From Caballeronia peredens (GTDB taxonomy: Bacteria; Pseudomonadota; Gammaproteobacteria; Burkholderiales; Burkholderiaceae): a stretch of DNA of 54,351 nt. The stretch covers positions 1 to 54,351 of the forward strand of contig FCOH02000033.1 of NCBI GenBank assembly GCA_001544595.2, given 5' to 3'. Below the pieces are notes generated by a model. The model saw only the letters and a list, made by a program, of their open reading frames with translations, searched no databases and was not told where the DNA came from. The position numbers and the translations under genes were made by a program. How positions within the stretch are numbered: position 1 is the stretch's first letter; each line of letters begins with the position of its first letter. Below are positions 34,810 to 42,762 of the stretch, piece after piece.

Positions 34810-37178
34810 GCGTCGTCCGGCAGGCGGCTGCCGTCGCTCGACGAATCGGTGCGCTGCTGCACGAGCGGCGCCGATTGCGGCTCGAGCCCCGGCGCGGCGC
34901 CGCTCAGATTCGCGGGGTTGGACGCGTCCGTGCGCACGGAATCGAGAATGCCGGGCAGCGTCGCCGCGGTCGTGACGACGGCATCCGGTGCGCCCGGCTG
35001 AGCCGGCGCCAGCGGCGGCGGTGGCTGCGGGGGCGCGGGCGGCGTGACCGTTCCCGTCGGCTGCGTAGGCTGCGTCGGCTGCGTGGGCTGGGTCGGCTGC
35101 TGCGGCGGCGGAGGCGCCGCGGCGATGCGCAGCGTCCCGCTTTGCGTCGTGATCCGGTAGCCGGTCGGGCCGCCCGTCGCGGTGATCGTGATCGTGTACT
35201 CGCCGCTCGCCGCGCCCGGAGCCGCGCCCGTGCTCGTCACGGTGAAAACGAACGGCTCGTGCACGGTCGCGCTGTCGGCGAAGGCGTGGCCGTAGTTCGA
35301 GCCGTCGTAGCGCATCGCGATCGTCACGTCGTCGGGACCGAGCGTGCGCGGCGTGTCGAACGGCACGTCGAGGTTCACCGCCGCGAGCGTCACCTGCTGC
35401 AGCGCAGTGAAAGCGAAGCGATTGCCGCCGGAGGACGTCGCGCGCGCATCGGCGCCGCCGCTGTACGCGTCGCCCCAGAGGGCGAGATTGCCGCTTTGCA
35501 GGCCGCCGAAGTTGTCGGTGTCGGGCGAATCGGAATAGACGAGCCAGCGGCCGTTGGGCGTGGCGAGCGCCTGCGCGCCCGCGCGGTTGTCGAGCGAGGC
35601 GGACGCGAGCGTGATGGCCGTGCCGCTCGCGCGGCTCGAAACCGGCGCAACGAGCGTGAGCTTAGGCGCCGCGAGCGTCACTGCGCCGCTCGCGGAGACG
35701 CCCGCGAGTCCGGCGACGCTGCCGATCGTCATCGGCGCGGTGCTATTTACAACGACCGACGCCGCGTTCGCCGCAAGCGTGCCGATGCGGTTCGCCGCGT
35801 TCGACAGCGTGTAGCTTCCCGTGCCGCCTTGCAGCGCGAGACCGGCGACCTCGATCGGCGCGCGCTGGATCGCGTTGCCGCCGGCCGTCATCGCGAGCGT
35901 GCCGTTCGGCGCGCTGACGGGCGCGTCGAGCACGATGCCGTTTTGCGCGGCGAGCGACAGCGTGTTCGCGCCGCGCCACGCGAGCGGCCCGTCGATCAGC
36001 ACGAAGCCGAAGGGCTGGAAGCCGGCGGGCGCGGCCGCGCTGATGCTCACATTGGTCGATTCGAGCACGCGCGAGAGCGTCGCGCTCTGGATTGTGCCGA
36101 AACGCCGTCCGAAGCGGTTTCCCGAGCCGACAAGCGCGGCGAAATCGCTCGCGATGCGCCACGTCCCGGTTTGCCCCGATGCCGCGGCCGTCGTGATCTG
36201 CGCATTTGGCGCGACGCGCACCTGCGTTCCCGAGGTCTCGATGACGCCGCCCTTGCCGCCGTTCGGCGCGGAAGCATCGAGCGTGCCGCCGACGCGCACG
36301 ACGCCGCCCTCGGCGACGAGCCGGATCACGCCGTTCTCGCTCACGGCGCTGCGCGCGCGAATGACGCCGGTATTGTTGACGACGCTTGCGAACAGCGCGT
36401 CTTCCGCGTTCGCGCTGAGCCAGGCCTGGCCGCCGTCCGCCTGAATCAGTCCGTGATTCGCGGCCAGCGCGTGGAGCGTTCCGCGCTCGACGGAAAGGCC
36501 GATCATGCTGTGGTCGCCCAGCGTGACCGCGATCCGCTCGCCCGCGGCGAGGGCGGCGACGCCGTTGGGCGTGTCGATCTTGCCGGCGTTGATCGCGCGG
36601 GCGCCGATCAGCGCGACATAGCCGCCCGGCGCGCTGGTGATCGAGCCGAGATTGACGACGGCCGCCCCGTCGTCGTGATCGTCACCGCGATGCCAGCGGC
36701 GCTCGCGCCAGGCGCGGCGGCCATCGTCCGCGAACGCGTAATGACCGCTCATGAAGTCGCTGGTGGAGAGATTGAGCGTCGATGCCAGCAATCCGCCGAC
36801 ATTGACCTGCGCGCCCGGCCCGAAAATCACGCCGTTCGGATTGACGATGAACACCTGTCCGTTTGCGCTCAGCTTGCCGAGCAGCGCCGAAGGACGCGGC
36901 CCGACGACGCGATTGAGCGCGATCGCGTTCGCGCCCGGCTGATTGAAGGTCACGGACTCGCCGGGCCGCGTGCCGAAGGCATTCCAGTCGATGGCGAGGC
37001 GGTTGCTGTTCTGCTGGATGGTGGTGCTCGCGCCGCTCGTCGTGACCGTGCCGGACCCCGCGACGACGCGCCCACCGACCGGTTCGGCACGCGCATGCGC
37101 GCACAACGCGCTCAGAAGCGTGGCGACGCACAGCCGCAGCGCGGGGGACGCGGCGCCCGCGCGCAGAGTCTTGATCAT
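34782..37178 (-). CDS. TpsA-like exoprotein with filamentous-haemagglutinin N-terminal (TPS) domain
   Basis: 798 residues from ATG 37176-37178 (AAAGGGG upstream; a GTG at 37208 is possible). Signal peptide ending near AHARA, then the TPS secretion domain with RLAIDWNAFGTRPGESVTFNQ-type strands and the NPNGVIFGPGAQVNVGG motif. A beta-helix-like region with repeated GxL/AANA motifs follows, then an MBG/YDG-like segment (WLVYSDSPDTDNFGGLQSG) and a Pro/Thr/Gln tail with four or five PTQ repeats. It is short for an FhaB-type adhesin. A strongly charged insert (RRAWRERRWHRGDDHDD) interrupts the TPS domain near residues 155-175. First gene of the six-gene cluster, secreted by the following TpsB. Confidence 0.87.
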   Translation of the reverse strand: MIKTLRAGAASPALRLCVATLLSALCAHARAEPVGGRVVAGSGTVTTSGASTTIQQNSNRLAIDWNAFGTRPGESVTFNQPGANAIALNRVVGPRPSALLGKLSANGQVFIVNPNGVIFGPGAQVNVGGLLASTLNLSTSDFMSGHYAFADDGRRAWRERRWHRGDDHDDGAAVVNLGSITSAPGGYVALIGARAINAGKIDTPNGVAALAAGERIAVTLGDHSMIGLSVERGTLHALAANHGLIQADGGQAWLSANAEDALFASVVNNTGVIRARSAVSENGVIRLVAEGGVVRVGGTLDASAPNGGKGGVIETSGTQVRVAPNAQITTAAASGQTGTWRIASDFAALVGSGNRFGRRFGTIQSATLSRVLESTNVSISAAAPAGFQPFGFVLIDGPLAWRGANTLSLAAQNGIVLDAPVSAPNGTLAMTAGGNAIQRAPIEVAGLALQGGTGSYTLSNAANRIGTLAANAASVVVNSTAPMTIGSVAGLAGVSASGAVTLAAPKLTLVAPVSSRASGTAITLASASLDNRAGAQALATPNGRWLVYSDSPDTDNFGGLQSGNLALWGDAYSGGADARATSSGGNRFAFTALQQVTLAAVNLDVPFDTPRTLGPDDVTIAMRYDGSNYGHAFADSATVHEPFVFTVTSTGAAPGAASGEYTITITATGGPTGYRITTQSGTLRIAAAPPPPQQPTQPTQPTQPTQPTGTVTPPAPPQPPPPLAPAQPGAPDAVVTTAATLPGILDSVRTDASNPANLSGAAPGLEPQSAPLVQQRTDSSSDGSRLPDDAWPGHVCRM

Positions 37179-37241
37179 GTCGGCCGACCCCTTTCTGTTG
37201 CGCTGCACCGTCGGGGAACGAATGCGGGCGCACCATCAAGC

Positions 37242-37269
37242 AGTTTAGTGTTCCGAATCATGCTTGCAA
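37242..37269 (-). promoter_or_regulatory. candidate sigma70 promoter of the TpsA-cyclase cluster
   Basis: Read on the minus strand: TTGCAA (37264-37269) as -35, a 16-bp spacer, and TAAACT (37242-37247) as -10, about 64 bp upstream of the TpsA start, in the AT-richest part of the 163-bp gap after the LysR gene. No other promoter-like gap exists within the cluster. Confidence 0.35.
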
Positions 37270-37341
37270 CTACGCGTTTAGAGAATGCGCGCGCGTGCGG
37301 GCTGTGTGCGTTCGGCCACGCACATGGCTACTTAATTTGTC

Positions 37342-38286
37342 TTACGAACTCGATGTTTTGGCGAGCGCGCAGGCGGGTTCGTTCGCGAGCGTTTCTTCGA
37401 CATATTCGCGCAGGAACGCGACCCAGGTGCGAATCTTCGCGTCGAGATACTGGCGCGATGCGTACATCGCGTAGATGGTCATGGTCTGGAGTTCCCACTC
37501 CGGAAGCACCCGCACGAGCGCGCCGCTTTGCAGCCACGGCAGCGCCGCGAGCATCGGCAGGGGCGCGATGCCGAGGCCGTCTGCCAGCGCGACGGCGACC
37601 GCGTCGGCCGAATTCACGCGCAGCCGGCCCGGTTCCAGATCCACCGCGACATGGCCGCGCGGACCTTCGAAGATCCACCGGTCGATCGGGAAAAACGTCG
37701 TCACCATCTGCAGGCACGCGTGCTTCGGCAGGTCTTCGAGGCTCTGCGGCGCGCCGGCCTTCTGCAGATACGCAGGCGACGCGCACAGCACGCTCGGCAT
37801 CGAGCAGATCTTCGTTGAGACGAGCGCGGAATCGGGAAGGGAGGACGTGGAGACCTGCAGGAAAACGTCGAAGCCTTCGTCGAGCATGTCGGGCACGTGC
37901 TGCGACAGCGTCAGCTCGACGCGCACCTGCGGATACTGTTCCAGATAACGGGTCAGCGCGGGCACGACGTAGTGATGGCCAAACGTGATGGGCGCGTGCA
38001 TGCGCAGCACGCCGCTCGGCGAAGTCTGCGCGTCGCCCGCCTCGGCTTCCGAAATATCGACGAGTTCGAGCACTTCCTTGCAGCGCGCGAGATAGCGGTT
38101 GCCGGCGTCGGTGAGCGCGACGCGGCGCGTCGTGCGGTTCAGAAGACGCGTGCGCAGATGCGTCTCGAGTTCGGTCACCGCGCGCGACGCCTGCGCCGTG
38201 GTTATGTCCATGTGCTGCGCCGCGCTCGTGAAGCTGGCCGCTTCCGCCACACGCACAAAGATCCTCATGCTCCGCAACAGGTCCAT
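37342..38286 (-). CDS. LysR-family transcriptional regulator
   Basis: 314 residues from ATG 38284-38286. N-terminal winged HTH (MDLLRSMRIFVRVAEAASFTSAAQHMDITTAQASRAVTELE region, residues 1-60), then a periplasmic-binding-protein-like effector domain starting at GVLRMHAPITFG. It belongs to the group exemplified by the MRIFVRVAE start (DsdC/CrgA-like subfamily in Burkholderia). It lies upstream of, and in the same orientation as, the TpsA cluster with a 163-bp gap; whether it controls that cluster or an unlinked target is not shown by the sequence. No strong Shine-Dalgarno. Confidence 0.9.
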   Translation of the reverse strand: MDLLRSMRIFVRVAEAASFTSAAQHMDITTAQASRAVTELETHLRTRLLNRTTRRVALTDAGNRYLARCKEVLELVDISEAEAGDAQTSPSGVLRMHAPITFGHHYVVPALTRYLEQYPQVRVELTLSQHVPDMLDEGFDVFLQVSTSSLPDSALVSTKICSMPSVLCASPAYLQKAGAPQSLEDLPKHACLQMVTTFFPIDRWIFEGPRGHVAVDLEPGRLRVNSADAVAVALADGLGIAPLPMLAALPWLQSGALVRVLPEWELQTMTIYAMYASRQYLDAKIRTWVAFLREYVEETLANEPACALAKTSSS

Positions 38287-38559
38287 CGTCCGGCCGTCCG
38301 TTTCAAGGAAGCCGGAACTATCCCACGCGGGTGCACGGCGGCGCAACCCGGACGCCGCAGAACGCCGCACAGCGTACGTCTGTCGCCGCGCCTGCCGCGT
38401 TTTCGCACATTCGTTTCAGGATTCACATCTGTTACAGGGCTTGTAACTCAGCGCGAGATCGCGGCGGCTAACATGAATTCATGGCCGTATCCGGGCCGGC
38501 GCGGTTCTTATCGCGGTTCTCGTCGCAGTTATTACTCGGTTTGACAAGAAGAGGCAGAA

Positions 38560-38910
38560 ATGAACGTCAAGGGCTTGATCGGCATCGGCATCGCACTCAC
38601 CGCGGGGCTCGCGTGCGAAGCCGCCATGGCGCGCGTGAGCGTCGGCATCAACCTCGGGGTTCCCGTCTATGCCGCGCCGGCGCCGGTGTACGCGCCCGCG
38701 CCTGTGTACGTCGCGCCGCCCGCGCCGGTTTATGTCGCGCCGCCGCCTCCGCCGCCCGCGGTCGTGTATCAGCCCGCGCCGGTGGTCGTGGCGCCGGGGC
38801 CGGCGATCATCGTGGGCTGGCATGGCGACCGCTACTGGGATGGATATCGCTACTGGAATCGCCGCGACTGGCATGCGTATCACGGCGGTTACGGCTATCG
38901 CCACTGGTAA
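38560..38910 (+). CDS. exported Pro/Tyr/Val-rich small protein
   Basis: 116 residues with a signal peptide ending AMA near residue 24. The mature part opens with VPVYAAPAPVYAPAPVYV-type repeats and a run of six prolines, then a Trp/Tyr/His-rich C-terminus (WDGYRYWNRRDWHAYHGG). Such proteins are common in Burkholderiaceae and are thought to sit in the envelope; no function is established. GAGGCAG precedes the ATG. A similar small Tyr-rich protein is encoded 27 bp downstream, so the two form a likely operon. Confidence 0.8.
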   Translation: MNVKGLIGIGIALTAGLACEAAMARVSVGINLGVPVYAAPAPVYAPAPVYVAPPAPVYVAPPPPPPAVVYQPAPVVVAPGPAIIVGWHGDRYWDGYRYWNRRDWHAYHGGYGYRHW

Positions 38911-38937
38911 GGATCGAGTGGCCGGGGAGCAGAAATC

Positions 38938-39192
38938 ATGGAAAACACGTCTCGAACTCGCAGCAGGGCGCGCCTCGCGCGCCGCTTGATCGTACCCGTC
39001 GCGCTCGTGCTGAGCGCGGGCATCGGCGGTTGCGTCTATGCGCCGCCGTATGGCTATGCGCCCGCGCCGGCTTATGGTTATGGCTACGCGCCGGCCTATG
39101 GCTACGCGTACGGCCCGGGATATTACGCGGCGCCGTCGGTGTCGCTGGGGGTCGGCTTCAGCAGCGGAGGCGGGCACTGGCACGGCCACTGA
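38938..39192 (+). CDS. Tyr/Gly/Ala-rich small lipoprotein
   Basis: 84 residues. Basic N-terminus, a hydrophobic segment and a lipobox-like LSAGIGGC near residue 32 suggest an exported lipoprotein. The mature part is made of GYAPAPAYGYGY-like repeats and ends in a glycine/histidine tail (GGGHWHGH) that could bind metal. GGGGAG precedes the ATG. Second gene of a pair with 38560-38910; similarity in composition suggests related envelope roles. Confidence 0.75.
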   Translation: MENTSRTRSRARLARRLIVPVALVLSAGIGGCVYAPPYGYAPAPAYGYGYAPAYGYAYGPGYYAAPSVSLGVGFSSGGGHWHGH

Positions 39193-39265
39193 GTCGACGG
39201 CCTCGCATTCGTCACTGGAACGGCCGTTGCTGCGTTTTCTCTGACTCTTCCGGAGAAATCGCACT

Positions 39266-39805
39266 ATGGCCGAACAAACCGTCAACCTGCTCGCGCATAA
39301 CGCGCGCTGCGAGCATTTCATGTTGCCGCCCAACGGCTGGGTGCCGAACAACGCACGTTTGCCGGTGCTCGTCTGGCGCGGCGCGCTCGATCTTCCTACC
39401 CGCGCCGTCGATGGCGCCGTCCGCTTCGAATCCCTGTTCGCGCAGAATGGCTGGCCGCCGCAGTGGCGCGACGGCGTCTTCGACTATCACCACTTTCATT
39501 CGACGGCGCACGAAGCGCTCGGCATCGCATCCGGCGACGCGGAACTGATTCTCGGCGGCCCGCACGGCCGCAGGATCGCCGTCAGCGCAGGCGATGCGCT
39601 CGTGCTGCCCGCCGGAACCGGCCACTGTCTGCTGAGCGCAGGCCGCCGCTTTCAGGTGGTCGGCGCGTACCCGCCCGGTCAGCAATGGGATATCCGGCGC
39701 GAGGCCATCAGCGAGGCTGCGCGCGCCGTAATGGAAGCGTTGCCGTTTCCGCCGTGCGATCCCGTCGCGGGTGAAAACGGGCCGCTCGTTCGCCACTGGC
39801 GCTGA
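39266..39805 (+). CDS. cupin-domain protein
   Basis: 179 residues. The central part reads as a cupin barrel: DYHHFHSTAHEALGIASG (metal-ligand-type His/Glu spacing), then GDALVLPAGTGHCLLS with the second-motif histidine. N-terminal LPPNGWVPNNARLPVLVWRGAL and the length fit the family often described as YjlB-like cupins. No signal peptide; cytoplasmic. The enzymatic or binding function is not known. GGAG lies about 12 nt upstream of the ATG. Confidence 0.82.
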   Translation: MAEQTVNLLAHNARCEHFMLPPNGWVPNNARLPVLVWRGALDLPTRAVDGAVRFESLFAQNGWPPQWRDGVFDYHHFHSTAHEALGIASGDAELILGGPHGRRIAVSAGDALVLPAGTGHCLLSAGRRFQVVGAYPPGQQWDIRREAISEAARAVMEALPFPPCDPVAGENGPLVRHWR

Positions 39806-39841
39806 CACGCGCGAGTCATCGAATCAGCCGTTTCATGCGCA

Positions 39842-40792
39842 TCACGCCTTGCTTTGTTTGGCGCATTCCGCGCGGCGCGCCCCGAGCAGCGGCACGCGCT
39901 TGACGACGCCCGTCGCGAGCGCCGTGCCGATCAGCACGATGGCACACGCCGCCGCCATTCCCACCGATACGCGCTCGCCGAGAAACAGCGCGCCCCACAG
40001 AATGCCGAAGATCGGGATCACGAACGTGACGGTGATCGCGCGCGCGGGGCCGGCCACCGCGATCAGGTGAAAGAACATCATGTAGGCGACGCCCGTGCAC
40101 GCGACGCCGAGTCCCAGCACGGCGCCCCACGACTGCGTCGATACCGCCGCGGCCGGCCACCATACGAGCGCGAAAGGCGCGAGTACGATGGTCGCCGCGC
40201 TCATCGTGCCGGCCGCGACGGTCAGCGAGTCGACGCCCGTCAGATGCCGCTTCGTGTAACTGGCGGCGATGCCGTAGCAAAGCGTCGCGCCGAGCGCGGC
40301 GAGCGCCGCGAGGGCGGTCGCCGTCGGGGAAATGGGCGCGACGCTCGCATCGTGGACGAACATCTGGTCCCAGACGAGCGCCAGCACGCCCGCGAAGCCG
40401 ATCGCGAGCCCGGCGACGCGCATGCGCGTCAGACGATCGTTGAGCCACAGGAAGGCGACGAGCGCGCCCCACAGCGGCGTCGTCGCGTTGATCACCGAGG
40501 TCACGCCTGCCGACAGCGTCAGCTCGGCGTACGCAAAGAGACAAAACGGTGCGGCCGAATTCAGCACGCCGACTACGAGAAGCGGCCACGCGCGCTCGCG
40601 CATCGTGGCGAGCGCTGCGCGCAGCGTGCCGCGAAAGACCAGCATCGCGAGCAGAAACAGCGCGCCGATGCCGACCCGCAGCGCCATCAGCGGCGCGACG
40701 CCGAGATCGGTCACGCCGACGCGAATAAACAGGAACGAGCCGCCCCACAGTGCGGCGAGCACGAACAGTTGAGCGAGATTGACGGGATTCAT
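39842..40792 (-). CDS. DMT-superfamily (EamA) transporter
   Basis: 316 residues from ATG 40790-40792. Two EamA repeats, ten helices: AQLFVLAALWGGSFLFIRVGV at the start, LWGALVAFLWLNDRLTRMRVAG at the end of the first repeat, FGILWGALFLGERVSVGMAAA in the second. The conserved WGxxF/LGE motifs are those of RhaT/EamA exporters. An ATG at 40828 would add twelve polar residues. Convergent with the cupin gene (36 bp apart). Substrate unknown. Confidence 0.88.
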   Translation of the reverse strand: MNPVNLAQLFVLAALWGGSFLFIRVGVTDLGVAPLMALRVGIGALFLLAMLVFRGTLRAALATMRERAWPLLVVGVLNSAAPFCLFAYAELTLSAGVTSVINATTPLWGALVAFLWLNDRLTRMRVAGLAIGFAGVLALVWDQMFVHDASVAPISPTATALAALAALGATLCYGIAASYTKRHLTGVDSLTVAAGTMSAATIVLAPFALVWWPAAAVSTQSWGAVLGLGVACTGVAYMMFFHLIAVAGPARAITVTFVIPIFGILWGALFLGERVSVGMAAACAIVLIGTALATGVVKRVPLLGARRAECAKQSKA

Positions 40793-41171
40793 GGCGGGCT
40801 TCGTGTTGAGAGTGGATCGCGAAGCCATCGTATCGGTGCGCGACGGGACGACGTTTCGGCGCGGCGTGAAACGAAAGATGCGCTCGGCTGACGCCGTTGC
40901 AGCCGAAGCGGGGACACGCGCGCGGCTTCGCTCTACGCCCGCATCGTAAGGCGCGCGCGTGTATCGCCACAAACGAGCAATTCTCACCGATATGTGAGAA
41001 AAATTGCCCTATTTCGTGCTTTCCTGCGAGTCGGATTAGCAAGCGACCGTCGGGAAACCCGCAAGCGTATGGACGGATTGCCGGCGCGTCGATTCGGTGC
41101 GAACCTAGCTGGATCGGTCGGAAAGATCGCTTTTTGCAGCGCGACAGACGCGGTGAACTCTGGAGAAAGCC
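40793..41171. promoter_or_regulatory. 379-bp divergent intergenic region with a candidate operator
   Basis: It separates the DMT exporter (minus) from the DUF883 gene (plus). Its clearest element is TTCTCAC (40981-40987) and GTGAGAA (40994-41000), a 7-bp inverted repeat with a 6-bp spacer CGATAT, set in AT-rich sequence 171 bp upstream of the DUF883 start and 188 bp upstream of the DMT start. The core CACCGATATG is also present at 44571-44580. Nothing gene-like was accepted here; a 73-codon plus-strand frame starting at 40994 lacks a ribosome site and overlaps the DUF883 start. Confidence 0.4.
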
Positions 41172-41627
41172 ATGGACCAAGCAAACGGCAGCGCACCTGC
41201 AATTCAGTCCGATGATCCGCCGCTCGCCCGCCGCACGGTGGCGAGCGCCATGGAGGCCGCGCTCGCGCCGGGCATGGCGCACGCGAACGAGGTGAACGTG
41301 ACGCCGCTCGCCCCTGGCGCGGCGCACAGGCCCGCGACGAACGCGCCGTATCACGTCCACGGCAGCGTGCTCGAAGGCGGCGACAGCCCGGCCGTGCTTG
41401 CGCAACCGGCCGCCGCGCATGCCGAGGGAAAGGGCAGTGCGTTCCATCCGGCGCCTCGGTCGGCGCGGCGCACGCGCGAGGTGCTCGCGGACGCGCAGGA
41501 CGCGCTCGTGACGCGCTATCGCCGCGTGAGCGACACCACCGACGACTTCGTGCACGACAACCCGTGGAAAGCGATCGCGATGGCGGCGGTCGGCGGTTTG
41601 ATCGTCGGATTACTGGCCGCGCGCTGA
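41172..41627 (+). CDS. DUF883 (ElaB/YqjD-like) membrane-anchored protein
   Basis: 151 residues. A long polar N-terminal part precedes a helical region (ARRTREVLADAQDALVTRYRRVSDTTDDFVHDNPWKA) and a single C-terminal helix with a glycine zipper (IAMAAVGGLIVGLLAAR). The end NPW(K/R)A-helix-R is the DUF883 signature. In enterobacteria these proteins tether ribosomes to the inner membrane and are made in stationary phase under RpoS. The N-terminal half is longer than in ElaB and of unknown role. GGAGAAAG precedes the ATG. Confidence 0.85.
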   Translation: MDQANGSAPAIQSDDPPLARRTVASAMEAALAPGMAHANEVNVTPLAPGAAHRPATNAPYHVHGSVLEGGDSPAVLAQPAAAHAEGKGSAFHPAPRSARRTREVLADAQDALVTRYRRVSDTTDDFVHDNPWKAIAMAAVGGLIVGLLAAR

Positions 41628-41732
41628 GCGGCGCGTTTATATGGAAGTGTGCGGCGGCGGGCGCGGGCAGCGGGCCCCGCCCTTGCTGTAGTAATTGCAT
41701 CGGCATGGCGCTCATCGTCATGCCGGCCCGCC

Positions 41733-42194
41733 ATGGAAGAACGATCGTACGTCAGGCGCACCAGCCGGTGCGAGATATGGAACCCGCGGACCACGGCGCC
41801 AGTCGGCTCGCGGCGCGTGATGATCGCGCATTCGGAATCGAACGTCGGCGAGTCCTTCGCGTTGCTGCTCGCGATGCGCGGTTACGAAGCGGTACAGATC
41901 GCCGATGTGCCGGCGGCGTTGCGCTTCGCGCGTCAATGGCGGCCGCAGGTATTGTTTGTCGATACGCTCATCGGCGAGGTGCACGATCATGCGCTCGCAC
42001 GCCAGTTGCGCGAGGCGCTCGCGGACGCGGCAGCGGGTGCCGAAGTCCAGACGCAACTGATGATCGCTCTCGCCGCCGACGCCACGCGCGATCCGCGCGA
42101 CGCGCTGCACGAAGCCGCTTACGACGGCTTCTGCCGGACGCCCTGTCCGGTCTGGTGGCTATACGACGTATTGAAGTGCTTCTATCTCAATTGA
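41733..42194 (+). CDS. degenerate response-regulator receiver-like protein
   Basis: About 153 residues from ATG 41733; ATG 41820 would leave just the receiver domain, and neither has a good ribosome site. The fold pattern RRVMIAHSESNVGESFALLL, LRFARQWRPQVLFVDTLIG, MIALAADA fits a CheY-like domain, and the phospho-acceptor aspartate is present (FVDT). The acidic pair after strand 1 is replaced (IAHS), and the conserved lysine near the end is missing (FCRTPC). It may therefore be a pseudo-receiver that binds partners without phosphorylation. No output domain. Confidence 0.62.
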   Translation: MEERSYVRRTSRCEIWNPRTTAPVGSRRVMIAHSESNVGESFALLLAMRGYEAVQIADVPAALRFARQWRPQVLFVDTLIGEVHDHALARQLREALADAAAGAEVQTQLMIALAADATRDPRDALHEAAYDGFCRTPCPVWWLYDVLKCFYLN

Positions 42195-42215
42195 AGCGCA
42201 AACCAGGCGAATTAA

Positions 42216-42242
42216 GCGGACGGCCGTGACGCCGCCGTCCGC
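42216..42242. terminator. stem-loop between convergent genes
   Basis: Perfect 9-bp arms GCGGACGGC (42216-42224) and GCCGTCCGC (42234-42242) with a 9-nt loop, between the receiver-like gene (plus) and the DUF1488 gene (minus). Read on the minus strand it is followed by TTAATT, a weak T-rich end. Likely bidirectional terminator. Confidence 0.45.
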
Positions 42243-42251
42243 CGTGACGCG

Positions 42252-42527
42252 TCACATGCTCCGGGAAGTCTTGAAATCGTTGGTTTCCAGTTCCACCGAC
42301 TGGCCGTGATTGCGCTCGAGCGCGCGCCGGGCTGCATCTTCGATTTGCACGCGTCCGCCTTCGAATGCGGAGAGGAGGTCGTGCGAAGAGGTCCCGCTAT
42401 TGCCGAAGTGATCGTTGAGCGCATCGAGGGAGACGCTGCACCAGACCTCGCGGCCATCGACACTGGCCTCGAATGCGACACGCGCTGCCGCCACGACATG
42501 ACGTCGCCCGCTGAACTCTATCGCCAT
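42252..42527 (-). CDS. DUF1488 family protein
   Basis: 91 residues from ATG 42525-42527, with GGAGG 8 nt upstream inside AGGAGGTGAT, an almost perfect anti-16S match. The N-terminus (MAIEFSGRRHVVAAARVAFEASVDGREVWCSVSLDAL region) and C-terminal helix with FEGGRVQIEDAARRALE are those of DUF1488 proteins, small soluble proteins often found beside stress or cold-shock genes in proteobacteria. Function unknown. Confidence 0.8.
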   Translation of the reverse strand: MAIEFSGRRHVVAAARVAFEASVDGREVWCSVSLDALNDHFGNSGTSSHDLLSAFEGGRVQIEDAARRALERNHGQSVELETNDFKTSRSM

Positions 42528-42762
42528 CCTTATCACCTCCTGTTATTCGTTGGGAACATGCAGAACACGCAGCACGCGCAGAACGCTGTTTGCGCGGATG
42601 AACTGCGGCCGGGAAACCCGCACGTCTTGCGATGAAGATGCCATCGACGGCGCATGCCGCCTCGCGCGGCATCGTGCTTCGGGCACCGTCGTCTTGCATC
42701 ATACGCCCGCCATGCGACCCGGGCGCGTCCGGGTGACTTTGCAATGGCCGTGCCCGGCCGTG

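Noticed and set aside
35050..35110. Short tandem array that might suggest a CRISPR-like or minisatellite repeat
   Set aside because: It encodes in-frame PTQ repeats of the TpsA-like protein; units are 9 bp, far too short for CRISPR and with no spacers.
34797..37988. Open frame of over 1000 codons on the plus strand opposite the TpsA-like gene
   Set aside because: It is antisense to a gene with signal peptide, TPS domain and secretion motif; its product is Arg/Ala-rich with no domain. Long antisense frames are expected from third-position GC bias.
40994..41215. 73-codon plus-strand frame inside the divergent region before the DUF883 gene
   Set aside because: Starts inside the inverted repeat, lacks a Shine-Dalgarno and runs into the DUF883 gene in another frame.
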